64,000 nucleotides of DNA from Opitutaceae bacterium. GTDB taxonomy: Bacteria > Verrucomicrobiota > Verrucomicrobiia > Opitutales > Opitutaceae. Numbering within the stretch: the first letter of the stretch is position 1; each line of letters opens with the position of its first letter. The notes under the pieces were generated by a model, which did no database searches, was not told the origin of the DNA, and saw only the letters and a program-made list of their open reading frames with translations. The stretch spans positions 1 to 64,000 of the forward strand of contig JANQSC010000008.1 of assembly GCA_028284235.1 (NCBI GenBank), given 5' to 3'. The translations under genes were made by a program, and so were the position numbers. This document shows, piece by piece, positions 1 to 8,311 of this stretch.

Positions 1-927
1 TGGATCCTCCAGGAAGCCTGGCACTCCGAGGTCCTCCAGGGCCGGCCCGAGGCCTCGCACGATCACCGTCTTGGAGGTCCCGCCCAGGACCGTCAGCCCG
101 GGGATCAGGATGTCCCCGCCCGTCCCCACGAAGCCGCGGGTGGACAGGTTGAACAGCTCCGCGCTGGCGGCGTCGTCGATCGTCAGCGTCGCCGCGGCGG
201 ACTCGACCGAGCCGGCCGAGTTGGCCGCCACCACGGAGTAGCTGCCCTCGTCGCCCGGCCCCGCGTCCGTGACAATCAAGGTCGACTCGGTCGCCCCGGG
301 AATGTCCGTTCCGTCCTTCTTCCACTGGATCGAATCGACGCCCTCCGTCGCGTCGAAGAAAAACTGGGCTCGGGCGCCGGTGGCCACCCTTGTCGAAACC
401 GGGTCGCGTGTGATCTCCGGAATGGCGGTGACAACGATGGTGATAGTGGTGGCGGGGATCGTTTGTAACGTCTGGTTTATTCCATTGTATGGCTGGACGG
501 TAATGTCGAAGGTCCCCGCTTCGGTAGGCGTGCCTGAAATTACGACCGGGTCCTCGGTGTTGATATTGTCGCCCACTAAGCCTGCTATCGAGAGCCCGTC
601 GGGGAACGTACCAGTGACCTTCCAAGAGGACTCCGCGGCCGGCGTGTCGATTACTGAAAACACGAGATTAAACGGTTCTCCCACTGTCGCTGGGGCAGGC
701 GAGGCAGGTTCAATGACGTACTCCGTCGCGCCGGAAAGCGAGTGGATCCCGCCGAGCGACGCGGCGGTAACGGTAAACGCTCGGACGATTTTCGCGACCG
801 GGGCGGAGATTGCTTTCTCGAGCTGAATGGCCTGCTTGACAACAGGGGCTCGCTGCAACAGGGCAGCAAGGATGAAGATGCTCACCTGTGCACGGGCGAG
901 CCTCACTTGAATCCACATGAGTTTCAT
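1..927 (-). CDS. Secreted Ig-like domain protein, 3' end beyond the window
   Basis: An open minus-strand frame begins at the ATG at 927 (a second ATG lies at 918) and stays open to the left edge, so only the first 309 codons are present. The N-terminus is signal-peptide-like, followed by a putative Ig-type (cadherin-like) beta domain around residues 70-150. An Ig-like domain follows around residues 160-235, with the conserved Trp (IQWKKDG) and a DEGSYSVVAANSAG strand; the usual disulphide Cys is replaced by Val. The last visible part, beginning FNLSTRGFVGTGGD and continuing through VRGLGPALEDLG, resembles a module common in secreted Opitutales proteins. Function is unknown; a surface or extracellular role is inferred. 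Confidence 0.8.
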   Translation of the reverse strand, partial: MKLMWIQVRLARAQVSIFILAALLQRAPVVKQAIQLEKAISAPVAKIVRAFTVTAASLGGIHSLSGATEYVIEPASPAPATVGEPFNLVFSVIDTPAAESSWKVTGTFPDGLSIAGLVGDNINTEDPVVISGTPTEAGTFDITVQPYNGINQTLQTIPATTITIVVTAIPEITRDPVSTRVATGARAQFFFDATEGVDSIQWKKDGTDIPGATESTLIVTDAGPGDEGSYSVVAANSAGSVESAAATLTIDDAASAELFNLSTRGFVGTGGDILIPGLTVLGGTSKTVIVRGLGPALEDLGVPGFLEDP

Positions 928-973
928 AGCTTGATGGGGGTATGGTTTATAGTTGAGATAAAGAGAGAGCGAG

Positions 974-1207
974 TTAGTTGCAGCCGCAACCGCCGCCGCC
1001 GACACCTTCTCCGCCCGTGCTCGCTTCGCGCGAGAACTGTATGTGGGAGGTCATTACAGACGCGAGCTCGTCGCGGTCGGAACGCATGGTGTAGTCCGCC
1101 AAGTTGCCTTTCTGGTAGGGCTCGACGGTGGAGCAGGCGGACAGCGCAACGGCGCCCAACGCGGGAGCCAGCCATCGAAATAGTCGTTTTATCAATACGC
1201 GTTTCAT
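974..1207 (-). CDS. DUF4266 small lipoprotein with Gly-Cys tail
   Basis: This 77-residue protein has a basic start, a hydrophobic stretch and a lipobox (LSAC) that places the lipidated Cys at residue 25. Ser at +2 is compatible with outer-membrane sorting if Lol rules apply. The mature part is only about 50 residues and ends in a glycine-rich GGGGCGCN tail with Cys74 and Cys76. It matches the DUF4266 family, which commonly neighbours ApbE, TlpA-like and DUF3570 genes. Its ATG overlaps the stop of the thioredoxin gene by 4 bases (ATGA), so it is translationally coupled as the last gene of the unit. The biochemical role is unknown; the two terminal cysteines could be substrates of the neighbouring thioredoxin or bind a metal, but that is inference. 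Confidence 0.85.
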   Translation of the reverse strand: MKRVLIKRLFRWLAPALGAVALSACSTVEPYQKGNLADYTMRSDRDELASVMTSHIQFSREASTGGEGVGGGGCGCN

Positions 1208-1704
1208 TCCGCAAGTAAGGTTTGAATTTGATCCGTGAGGCTTTCGACGGATTTCTTCCCGTGCCAGCCTTCGTGAGTAAATCGAACGACCCCCGACTGG
1301 TCTACGAGGAAGGAGGACGGCATCACTTGGATCCCAGCTTCCTTAACCAGGCGCTGCCCCGCGTCGTGCGGCGTCGGGAAGGACGGCTTCTGCTTGGCGA
1401 GAAATCGCTCCATCAGGTTGGCCTTCTGATCCACGCTGACGGCGATGATTTGAAATCCCTCGTCGCCAAATTTCTGGTACAATTTTTCCATCTCCGGGAA
1501 CGCCGCTTTGCACGGGGCGCACCAGGAGGCCCAGAAGTCTATCAAAGTGACTTTGCCCTCCAACTCAGGCGCGTCTCCCGCGAGTTCGTATTCCGCCAGG
1601 GACGAAGGCAATTGCGTATCCGTTCCCCACCCTTCCGCGAAGGTTGCAGCGAGGACGCTCCATATCAACCCAATCGCCGCGCTAGTTTTCCACAAGTCTC
1701 TCAT
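1204..1704 (-). CDS. TlpA-type periplasmic thioredoxin
   Basis: The 166-residue product has an N-terminal signal sequence or anchor (about residues 8-23) and one thioredoxin fold of the TlpA/ResA type. The active site WCAPC is at residues 61-65, preceded by the strand VTLIDFWAS. The cis-Pro region is VMPSSF, followed by LVDQSGVVRF. Such proteins reduce or isomerise disulphides, or maintain cysteine ligands, outside the cytoplasmic membrane. It starts 23 bases inside the end of the ApbE gene and shares ATGA with the DUF4266 gene, so the three are one transcription unit. The probable client is the Cys-tailed DUF4266 lipoprotein (inference). Confidence 0.92.
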   Translation of the reverse strand: MRDLWKTSAAIGLIWSVLAATFAEGWGTDTQLPSSLAEYELAGDAPELEGKVTLIDFWASWCAPCKAAFPEMEKLYQKFGDEGFQIIAVSVDQKANLMERFLAKQKPSFPTPHDAGQRLVKEAGIQVMPSSFLVDQSGVVRFTHEGWHGKKSVESLTDQIQTLLAE

Positions 1705-2662
1705 AGAATTTCGATGTTTGTTGTATTCCGGAGTTCATGACGACGCATCCTTCCGCGCCGAAAACCCCTTCCACTAGTTTTAGTCCTTCCTCTTCCCCCA
1801 GCACGCACACTGCCGTCGAAAGCACGCCTGCTTCTAGACAGGAGTTGGCGGCAATGGTGGCAGACAAAATTCCAGTCACGACCGGCCGGCCGGAGCGCGG
1901 ATCGAGAATATGGCCGTACCGCTGTCCCTTGTATTCGAAAAAGCGCCGGTAGTCGCCCGAAGTGGCGATTCCGATATCCACCGCGGCCAGGCTCGACCAA
2001 GCGGCCCCGGGCGTCTCGGGATTTTCCAATCCAATGTGCCAAGCTGGGTTTCCGGGGGGGGCGCCGACAGCGTGGATATCCCGGCCGAAGTCCACCAGGC
2101 AGCTGGGAATTCGGTGACCCACGGCAATGGCGGCTACCTTGTCGACGGCGTACTCTTTTCCGAAACCGCCCAGGTCTAGACTCATCCCTTCTTCGGGAAG
2201 GAAGATCTCGCCAGGCCGCCGCTGGACTTTGCTCCAGCCGACTTTCTGTAGGGCCCGGGCGACGTCTTCGTCCGAGGGGATGGACGTTCGCTTCCGCCGG
2301 TAGTCCCAGAGAGCGATCAAGGGAAGCGTGGTCGGATCGAGCACGCCTTGGGTCATGAAATTCAAATCGTCGCAAATGGCGCAGATCGACTCGACTTCCG
2401 CGTCGATTTCAGTCCACCGGATCCCCGCGTTTCGATTGATTTCGGAAATCAGGCTGTCGTCGCGAAATCGTGAATACTTGGTCTCGAAGCTTGCCACCCA
2501 TTGAACCGCTTCCTTGGCAAACGCAGCGGCGTGATCGTTCGACGTCGCCGCGTACTGGATACGGCAGTCGGTCCCCAAGGCGCGAAAACGCAGGTCGTAG
2601 AGGCTGCGTTTGGAATCGAGCGTCACTCGGGCGTCGATCTGCATGGGTCGTGGCGGGCTCAT
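1682..2662 (-). CDS. apbE: ApbE-family FAD:protein FMN transferase
   Basis: The 326-residue product fits ApbE, the Mg-dependent enzyme that attaches FMN from FAD to Thr/Ser of extracytoplasmic proteins. Recognisable blocks are SLDLGGFGKEYAVDKVA and TSGDYRRFF followed by GHILDPRSGRPV. I chose the ATG at 2662 because it shares one base with the stop of the DUF3570 gene (TAATG); Met7 at 2644 is an alternative. Two oddities are visible. No signal peptide or lipobox precedes the catalytic domain, although the likely target is an exported protein. The usual ADA(L)ST block reads AGVLST, so the Asp expected as a Mg ligand is Gly. A divergent subfamily dedicated to its neighbour is likely. Confidence 0.9.
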   Translation of the reverse strand: MSPPRPMQIDARVTLDSKRSLYDLRFRALGTDCRIQYAATSNDHAAAFAKEAVQWVASFETKYSRFRDDSLISEINRNAGIRWTEIDAEVESICAICDDLNFMTQGVLDPTTLPLIALWDYRRKRTSIPSDEDVARALQKVGWSKVQRRPGEIFLPEEGMSLDLGGFGKEYAVDKVAAIAVGHRIPSCLVDFGRDIHAVGAPPGNPAWHIGLENPETPGAAWSSLAAVDIGIATSGDYRRFFEYKGQRYGHILDPRSGRPVVTGILSATIAANSCLEAGVLSTAVCVLGEEEGLKLVEGVFGAEGCVVMNSGIQQTSKFYERLVEN

Positions 2663-3819
2663 TAAAACCATACGGTGGCTCCCAAGGTTAGCACGTCCGC
2701 GTCCGGGAACGCGGACTGAGGCGTATTGTCTTTGCCCTCCATTTCGTAGCGCTCGAAGGCTGCGTCGATGCCGAAATTTTCGTTGAGCTTGTAGATTACC
2801 TTCAGTCCAAAGGTGTGCGTATCGAATTTCGCGAGACGGTAGTCGGCCGAATAATGGGGGGCGACTCCTTCGATCGAGTCGCGGGGATCGGTCGGCGTGC
2901 CGGAGAGATCCAGAATGTAGAAATTGGCCGCGTCCTGGGAGTAGTAGCGGTATTTGGGTCGAACGATCCAGCGTTCGCCGATTTTCTGGTACCACTCCAA
3001 GTCGAAGGTATTGCTTTCCACTCCCCAAGTATCGTTGAAGTGCCGGTAGTCGAAGTCGAGGCTGCCTCCGATACCGTCGAAGAAACGTTTAAGGTTGAAG
3101 AACCAGATCCTGCGGGTCCGGTCGCTGGGCCGGTTTTCCGAAAACGTGAGCGGAAGCGAAATGCCCGGCAGAATTTCGGTTTCCCTTCGAATGATTTTAT
3201 AAGGGTCGCTGAGATAGCCGCTGTAGTCGCTGTAGGTGAAGTTAAGGGCGACGATGGTATTGGGGTCGACCACCTGGCTGATGCCGACGAAGTAGTCGTA
3301 GCTTTCTTTTTCGCGCTGCTCTTCGAAAAACGCCGGTCGGACGGCGTCGTCGATGAAGGAAATGCCGTAGCTGATCCCGGTGTTGCGCTGGTTGATCTCC
3401 GAGGTCTGGGAAATGGCGTAGCCTCGCGAGAGAAAATCGCTCTCGGAGCTGTAGGAGTACTGAAAGGTGGTGGCGTGGATGCCGTGGGTCCAGTCGAGGT
3501 CGAAAACGCCCGCCTCGCGGACGTCAACCAGACTGGAAAGGGGAACGTTGACGCCGTCGTCGGCCGGCACCCCGGTGGGCGTAGCGCCTGAGATGGCGTC
3601 GTGCACGCCGTGGCCCTTCAGAGTCAATTGGCTGTTGATGGCCTTTTCAAATCCGAGGTAACGGGAGATGACACGTATCCGGTCGTTGTCTTCGGCATAG
3701 TCCTGCCATTTTACGGAGATATGGTCTTCCGCGACCGACAGGCGCAGGCCAAACAGGTACACGTAGCCTGCGACGAGGGCGATTCGCGCAGTTCTGGGCA
3801 AGGAGAAAAATCGGCTCAT
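2662..3819 (-). CDS. DUF3570 outer-membrane beta-barrel with ApbE flavinylation motif
   Basis: The product has 385 residues, an N-terminal signal peptide (to about residue 30, LSVA/ED) and a series of alternating beta strands ending in a terminal aromatic (GATVWF), as in outer-membrane barrels. It matches DUF3570. Residues 74-80 read DAISGAT (bases 3580-3600), a match to the D-x-x-S/T-G-A-T/S consensus on which ApbE places FMN in RnfG and NqrC; Thr80 would be the acceptor. The ApbE gene follows with a one-base overlap. I infer a flavinylated outer-membrane protein. It is the first gene of the four-gene unit. Confidence 0.88.
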   Translation of the reverse strand: MSRFFSLPRTARIALVAGYVYLFGLRLSVAEDHISVKWQDYAEDNDRIRVISRYLGFEKAINSQLTLKGHGVHDAISGATPTGVPADDGVNVPLSSLVDVREAGVFDLDWTHGIHATTFQYSYSSESDFLSRGYAISQTSEINQRNTGISYGISFIDDAVRPAFFEEQREKESYDYFVGISQVVDPNTIVALNFTYSDYSGYLSDPYKIIRRETEILPGISLPLTFSENRPSDRTRRIWFFNLKRFFDGIGGSLDFDYRHFNDTWGVESNTFDLEWYQKIGERWIVRPKYRYYSQDAANFYILDLSGTPTDPRDSIEGVAPHYSADYRLAKFDTHTFGLKVIYKLNENFGIDAAFERYEMEGKDNTPQSAFPDADVLTLGATVWF

Positions 3820-4068
3820 AGAGAGACTGGGAGAAAGCAGTTTGACGCTACGGCTGCTGGTACGGTGAAAAACGGTTCAACGGTTTCAGAAATTGCGCTG
3901 CGAGACGCTAATTTGTCTGCCGATGAATTCTTCGCAGTACGAGCTGGATTTGTCTCCTTTTGGCCTTATTGATGAGATTTAACGTATTTTACCGACAACG
4001 AGGGCCAAGGTCGCCGATTGACGCCTTCATCCCCTTAGGGGCGCCTCCTGCTCCTCGTAAGAACCGAG

Positions 4069-4563
4069 ATGCCAACTCAATTTCTTTTCGCCTACGGAAC
4101 GCTTCGAAGCCACGAGCCTGAACAGGCAAGGCACGGTCCTCGGGTATTGTCGCAAATGCCCGGCGCGGTAGCGGGATCGCTTTTTCTCCTCAAGGAGGGC
4201 TATCCGATCATCGTCGTCCCTCGCGAAACGCTCTTGGCTTCGGCGAGCGCGAATTGGGCCACTGACTGGGAACGGGCGAAAACGCGGCTGACCAAACGCA
4301 TTGCAAACGACTCGAACGACGCAATTCCCTACATTCAAGGCGAAGTAATGGAAGTCCCTCTCGAACCTGGGGCGCTCGACGCCGCGGACGCTTGGGAAGG
4401 GTTCTCTATCGGATCCAAGAGCACTTACCAGCGGATCGCGGTACCCGTCACTCGCGATAACGGCTCCGTGGTTGCCGCTTGGCTCTACGGGTGCTTCACC
4501 CCCCCAAATACGGCGATACCGATCGAGGGGAGCCGCTGGGATCGGGGCGAGTCGATTTCTTAA
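4069..4563 (+). CDS. Gamma-glutamylcyclotransferase-like (AIG2 fold) protein
   Basis: The 164-residue product carries the family signature FAYGTLR at residues 7-13, which forms the substrate-binding loop of GGCT/AIG2-like proteins, and an acidic segment DAADAWEGF around residue 105 where the catalytic Glu of the family is expected. Members cyclise gamma-glutamyl amines or peptides to 5-oxoproline, but many AIG2-like proteins have no proven substrate. It is monocistronic on the plus strand, opposite to both neighbours, and converges with the DUF3127 gene 14 bases downstream. The substrate cannot be named from sequence. Confidence 0.85.
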   Translation: MPTQFLFAYGTLRSHEPEQARHGPRVLSQMPGAVAGSLFLLKEGYPIIVVPRETLLASASANWATDWERAKTRLTKRIANDSNDAIPYIQGEVMEVPLEPGALDAADAWEGFSIGSKSTYQRIAVPVTRDNGSVVAAWLYGCFTPPNTAIPIEGSRWDRGESIS

Positions 4564-4577
4564 AGACCGCCCAAAAG

Positions 4578-4922
4578 TTAGAAAGGCGACTCTTCGAGAT
4601 CGTCTAGATTGCCACCGCCCGATTCGCCGGTGACGTCGGCGAGATTGCTGTCGACTTCGCCGCCGCCGTTTTCGATCCGCCAGGCTTGAAGGTTGACGTA
4701 GTAGCGGCCTTTGTACTCGTTGCCTCGGATGTTGAAGCTGACTTTAACTTTGTCCCCGGTGCGGACTTTTTCCAGCAGCTCGATTTTCTCCTTGGTGCAC
4801 TCGAACTTCACGTCTTGCGGGTACTTTTCTTCCGACGTGACGACGAACTCCCGCTTTTGAAATCCGCTCCCAAAGGTCTGAGTATCCTCAATCACCTTAA
4901 CCGTGCCTTGCAATTCGTACAT
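4578..4922 (-). CDS. DUF3127 OB-fold-like protein with SSB-like acidic tail
   Basis: I chose the ATG at 4922 because DUF3127 proteins begin with the first strand ([11 protein letters not shown]); an in-frame ATG at 4934 adds four residues without homology. The 114-residue product has the DUF3127 core ([20 protein letters not shown], then [14 protein letters not shown]) through about residue 85. A disordered Gly/Asp/Glu-rich linker follows, ending in DDLEESPF. That tail resembles the acidic C-terminal hook of single-stranded DNA-binding protein SSB (DDDIPF-type), which recruits replication and repair proteins. DUF3127 is thought to adopt an OB-like fold; DNA binding here is an inference. Confidence 0.85.
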   Translation of the reverse strand: MYELQGTVKVIEDTQTFGSGFQKREFVVTSEEKYPQDVKFECTKEKIELLEKVRTGDKVKVSFNIRGNEYKGRYYVNLQAWRIENGGGEVDSNLADVTGESGGGNLDDLEESPF

Positions 4923-5037
4923 ACCTGCAAGCATGCGGGCGCGGGCGGCGATGTTAAGAAAAAAGTCGTGCGAATTCGATTTTTACACGGCGGAGGTGAA
5001 TGCAGCCCGAACAGGGACTATGCCTTTTACTCAGGAG

Positions 5038-6321
5038 TCAGATTCCTTCTTCTCTCAAGGCTTTTCGCAAAGACGCGAACTGGGCGCTTTCGAATAATTC
5101 GTCACCAGAATTTAGATACACGCTCACTCTTTCTGGATCGACCAAAGTCCAGGTTTGCAAGGCTTCGACGAGGGCGGTCCCGCGGTCGATGGAGGCGAAC
5201 TGGTGGGCCATCTCGGCGTAGTTGACGGAACTGTCGAAGTCGTCGTGCCCGATTTCGTAAAGCGAGTCGTAGTAGGCGTCGAACTGGGTCGCGGCGGACT
5301 CGATAGCGGCGAGCCAGATGATGGAGTCGTCGGGGCTGCGCCGGGCGAGGAGCCGGGCGCTTTCGGAGGCGACGGCGTCGCGTTTGTAGGCGCTTTGGAG
5401 GGCGCCGTGAAACGTGGTCAGGTCTTGGTAGACGCCGTTGAGCAGCAGGTCCTTGGCGATCATGCGAGCGCCGTCGCTGGAGACTTGGCGTTCGTTTTGC
5501 AAGGTCCAGTCCATGGCGCCTTTCGAGTCGCGCTGGGCCCATTCGCTCATGACCGCGTCCATGATGGCGGAGTCGACGAGGTCGCCGCTTTCGAAGTCGA
5601 GCCGATTGAGGGCGTGGGCTGGGTTTTCGGAGACGACGTGGAAGGCGATTACGTCGGCGAGCTCAAGTTCGAGGTCTGGCTCGACCACGGTTTGGAGGAG
5701 GTCGACGGCGAGCTGGATGTCCTGGCGCTGCGACAGGACGACCTCGAGGGCTTCGCGGAACATTCGGTTCTGGAGGCCGCGGTCGATAAACTGGCCACCG
5801 TTATCGATCCAGGCGGAGTCGATCCAATCCCAGGCGGACAAGGCGTCGTTTTGGGTCCAGCCGCGGGCTAGGTCCGCGGCGAGCTTTTCCCGTTCGGCGG
5901 GCGTCACGGAGAAGAGGAGCTCGAGGGCTTGGGTCGGATTTCGGGCGGCGATCGCTTCGAGAGCGAGTCCCGCCGCTTCGAAGGCGCGGCGGTCGAGCAG
6001 GTCGAAGGAGAGGGATTCGATGAACAGCTCCTCGAGCTCGTCCGGGCTGAGGGCGGAGAGCTTTTTCTCGAGTACGGCTCCGCCGGTTTCCGACGTGTCG
6101 GCAAGGAATGTGGAAACGATGGACTCTGTGGGCCCTTTGGGGAGGCTTGTTTCGGTTTCCGGGGCTGAATTCGGTTCGGAGTCGACCTGCGGCGCTTGGG
6201 TAGACGCGGGAGCCGGACGGCGCAGCTCGGGCTTGGACAGCCCGTCGGCCCAGCGGGCGAGCTGGAAGCCGATGGCGGAAGTGAGGAGGAACGCCCCGGC
6301 GATTTTCAGTACGTTCAACAC
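5038..6321 (-). CDS. Membrane-anchored alpha-helical repeat protein of unknown function
   Basis: The 427-residue product begins with one hydrophobic anchor (about residues 5-22), then a Pro/Ser/Glu-rich linker (30-70), then an all-helical region. This contains recurring W-rich units such as QNDALSAWDWIDS and WAQRDSKGAMDWTLQ, spaced as in tetratricopeptide-like or HEAT-like solenoids. I recognise the style from verrucomicrobial proteins but not a named family. It is the last gene of a minus-strand run after hflK and hflC, 30 bases below hflC, so it may be co-transcribed with the membrane-protease regulators. No catalytic motif is visible; a periplasmic scaffold is the most that can be suggested. 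Confidence 0.7.
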   Translation of the reverse strand: MLNVLKIAGAFLLTSAIGFQLARWADGLSKPELRRPAPASTQAPQVDSEPNSAPETETSLPKGPTESIVSTFLADTSETGGAVLEKKLSALSPDELEELFIESLSFDLLDRRAFEAAGLALEAIAARNPTQALELLFSVTPAEREKLAADLARGWTQNDALSAWDWIDSAWIDNGGQFIDRGLQNRMFREALEVVLSQRQDIQLAVDLLQTVVEPDLELELADVIAFHVVSENPAHALNRLDFESGDLVDSAIMDAVMSEWAQRDSKGAMDWTLQNERQVSSDGARMIAKDLLLNGVYQDLTTFHGALQSAYKRDAVASESARLLARRSPDDSIIWLAAIESAATQFDAYYDSLYEIGHDDFDSSVNYAEMAHQFASIDRGTALVEALQTWTLVDPERVSVYLNSGDELFESAQFASLRKALREEGI

Positions 6322-6351
6322 GGCGTTCGGTTCACTCCAGCGGGCGCCGCG

Positions 6352-7314
6352 CTACTGGCTCGGCTCGACGTCTTTGAGAAATTTGAAGAGGTCGCTGTTG
6401 GTCGACAGGATGAGCGTGGTGTCGTCGCCCAGCATGGTTTCGTAGGTTTCGAGCGTTTTGAGAAACTCGTAGAACTCGGTCGACTTCTGGGACTGGTTGA
6501 AGGCGCTGGCGTAGATTTCGCTGGCCTTAGCGTCGGCTTGTCCCCGGATGGTGAGCACTTTCTTGTAGGCCTCGGACTCGATTTCCTGGAGGTCGCGCTC
6601 GCGGCGGCCTTGGATTTTCGCGGCTTCGCCGGCGCCTTCGGAACGGAAGCGCTCGGCGATTTGCTGGCGTTCGCTGATCATGCGGTCGAAGATCCGGGCC
6701 CGGACGCTTTCGTTGTAGTTTATGCGCTTGAAGCGCACGTCCAGGAGTTCGATGCCGATGTCGGTGAGCTTCGCGGCGGCGTTTTCGAAGATCTCCTGTT
6801 CGATGGCGGCGCGACCGAGGGTGATGGGGTTGAGGGTGCCGAGACTGCCGGGGGTTTCGCCGAGAGCGGTGTCGAGGGCGGGTTCGCGTTCCTTGGTGGT
6901 GCGGATGACTTCGATGAGCTCGTGCTTGGCGATGGCGTTGAGGGTTTCGCTACGGAGAATGTCGTTGAGGCGGGACTGGGCGCTGCGCTCGTCCCTGAGC
7001 CGGAGGAAGTACTGTTTTGCGTCGATAATCCGCCAGCGACCGAAGGTGTCGACAGAGATGTAGGTCTTGTCCTTGGTAGGCATCTCGGTGGCCATTCCGT
7101 CCCATTCGAGAATGCGTTTCTCGATCATGTTCACTTTCTGGACGAACGGGGTCCGGAAGTGGAGCCCGGCGTCGGTGATGGGCTCGCCAACGGGTTTGCC
7201 GAACTGGGTGATGATGGCTTGTTTCGTCTCCGGCACGACGAAGGCGGAGGCGAAGAGGACGACGATGCCGCCGATGAATGCCAAAATTGCGAAAAATACT
7301 GCTGCTGATTTCAT
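6352..7314 (-). CDS. hflC: HflC, SPFH/prohibitin-family regulator of FtsH
   Basis: The 320-residue product has one N-terminal transmembrane segment (residues 5-25) and an SPFH/band-7 domain (AFVVPETKQAIITQFGKP onward). A long charged coiled coil follows (about 185-255), including SERQQIAERFRSEGAGEAAK and GQADAKASEIYASAF, the signatures of HflC. HflC and HflK assemble into a membrane-bound cage around FtsH in the cytoplasmic membrane and modulate its proteolysis. The gene begins 4 bases after the hflK stop, so the pair is one operon in the usual K-C order. Confidence 0.95.
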   Translation of the reverse strand: MKSAAVFFAILAFIGGIVVLFASAFVVPETKQAIITQFGKPVGEPITDAGLHFRTPFVQKVNMIEKRILEWDGMATEMPTKDKTYISVDTFGRWRIIDAKQYFLRLRDERSAQSRLNDILRSETLNAIAKHELIEVIRTTKEREPALDTALGETPGSLGTLNPITLGRAAIEQEIFENAAAKLTDIGIELLDVRFKRINYNESVRARIFDRMISERQQIAERFRSEGAGEAAKIQGRRERDLQEIESEAYKKVLTIRGQADAKASEIYASAFNQSQKSTEFYEFLKTLETYETMLGDDTTLILSTNSDLFKFLKDVEPSQ

Positions 7315-7318
7315 GGGT

Positions 7319-8311
7319 CTAGCGAGTCGAGCCGTTTTCGTTGAGCTGGAGGAGCGGGAGGATTTGCTGGGCCTCCGCGTCGATGACGATCTTTTTGCCG
7401 AGCGAGGGCACGACTTTCTCCATGGTTTCGAGGTAGAGGCGGCGCTTGGTCACTTCCGGGGCTTTCACAAACTCGTTGAGAACGGCGTTGAACCGGGCCA
7501 CGTCCCCTTCCGCCTCGTTCACCCGCTTGAGGGCGTATCCTTCGGCGGACTGGATTTTCTGGTCGGCTTCGCCGCGGGCCCTGGGGATGATCTTGTTGTA
7601 TTCCCCGTTGGCGATGTTGATCATTTGCTCGCGTTGCTGCTGGGCCTGGTTGACCTCGTTGAAGGAAGCTTGGACGGGGCGCGGCGGGTTGACGTTGTTG
7701 AGCTGGACTTGGACTACGTTGAGCCCGAGTTCGTACTTGTCCACGAGAACTTGCATCTTGGCGAGAGCTTCAATGGCGATCTCCTGGCGGCCGATGGTGA
7801 TGACTTCGTCGACGGTGCGGTCGCCAATGACGGTACGCATGACCGATTCGGAGATATCCCGCAAGGTGTCCTGCGGCTCGCGGACTTTGAAGAGGTACTC
7901 CCGGGGGTTTTCGATTCGGAACTGGACGCTCCACTCCACGGTGACGGAATTGAGGTCGCCGGTGACCATGCTGCGTTCGTTTTCCCGCTCGGAGCTGGAG
8001 GGGTTGTACTGGTTGACGTTGGTGGCCCCGCGGGTAGCGAAGCCGAATTCCTGCTTCAGCTGGCGTTCGACCTGCACTTTCTCTACCTGGTCGATGCCGA
8101 ATGGCAGCTTCACCCGGAGTCCGGGATCGACGATGTCGTGGTACTGGCCGAATCGGAGCACGACTCCTTTCGATTCCGCCTCGATCTGGTAGAACATGGT
8201 GGTACCGGCCCAAATTACCAGGAGCACCACCAGAACCCAGGCAATCGAGCGGAAGCGGGCCTTAAATTCCCTAAAATTGCTCGGCAGGTTGAATTCGATA
8301 TTCTCGCCCAT
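7319..8311 (-). CDS. hflK: HflK, SPFH/prohibitin-family regulator of FtsH
   Basis: The 330-residue product has a short cytoplasmic N-terminus, a transmembrane helix (about residues 24-43) and the SPFH domain beginning QIEAESKGVVLRFGQY. The HflK block LNVVQVQLNNVNPPRPVQASF is followed by a coiled coil rich in EVNQAQQQREQMI and AEGYALKRVNEAEGD. It lacks the long Gly-rich N-terminal extension of enterobacterial HflK, so it is shorter than the E. coli protein. It is first in the operon with hflC and probably the unknown helical-repeat gene. Confidence 0.95.
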   Translation of the reverse strand: MGENIEFNLPSNFREFKARFRSIAWVLVVLLVIWAGTTMFYQIEAESKGVVLRFGQYHDIVDPGLRVKLPFGIDQVEKVQVERQLKQEFGFATRGATNVNQYNPSSSERENERSMVTGDLNSVTVEWSVQFRIENPREYLFKVREPQDTLRDISESVMRTVIGDRTVDEVITIGRQEIAIEALAKMQVLVDKYELGLNVVQVQLNNVNPPRPVQASFNEVNQAQQQREQMINIANGEYNKIIPRARGEADQKIQSAEGYALKRVNEAEGDVARFNAVLNEFVKAPEVTKRRLYLETMEKVVPSLGKKIVIDAEAQQILPLLQLNENGSTR

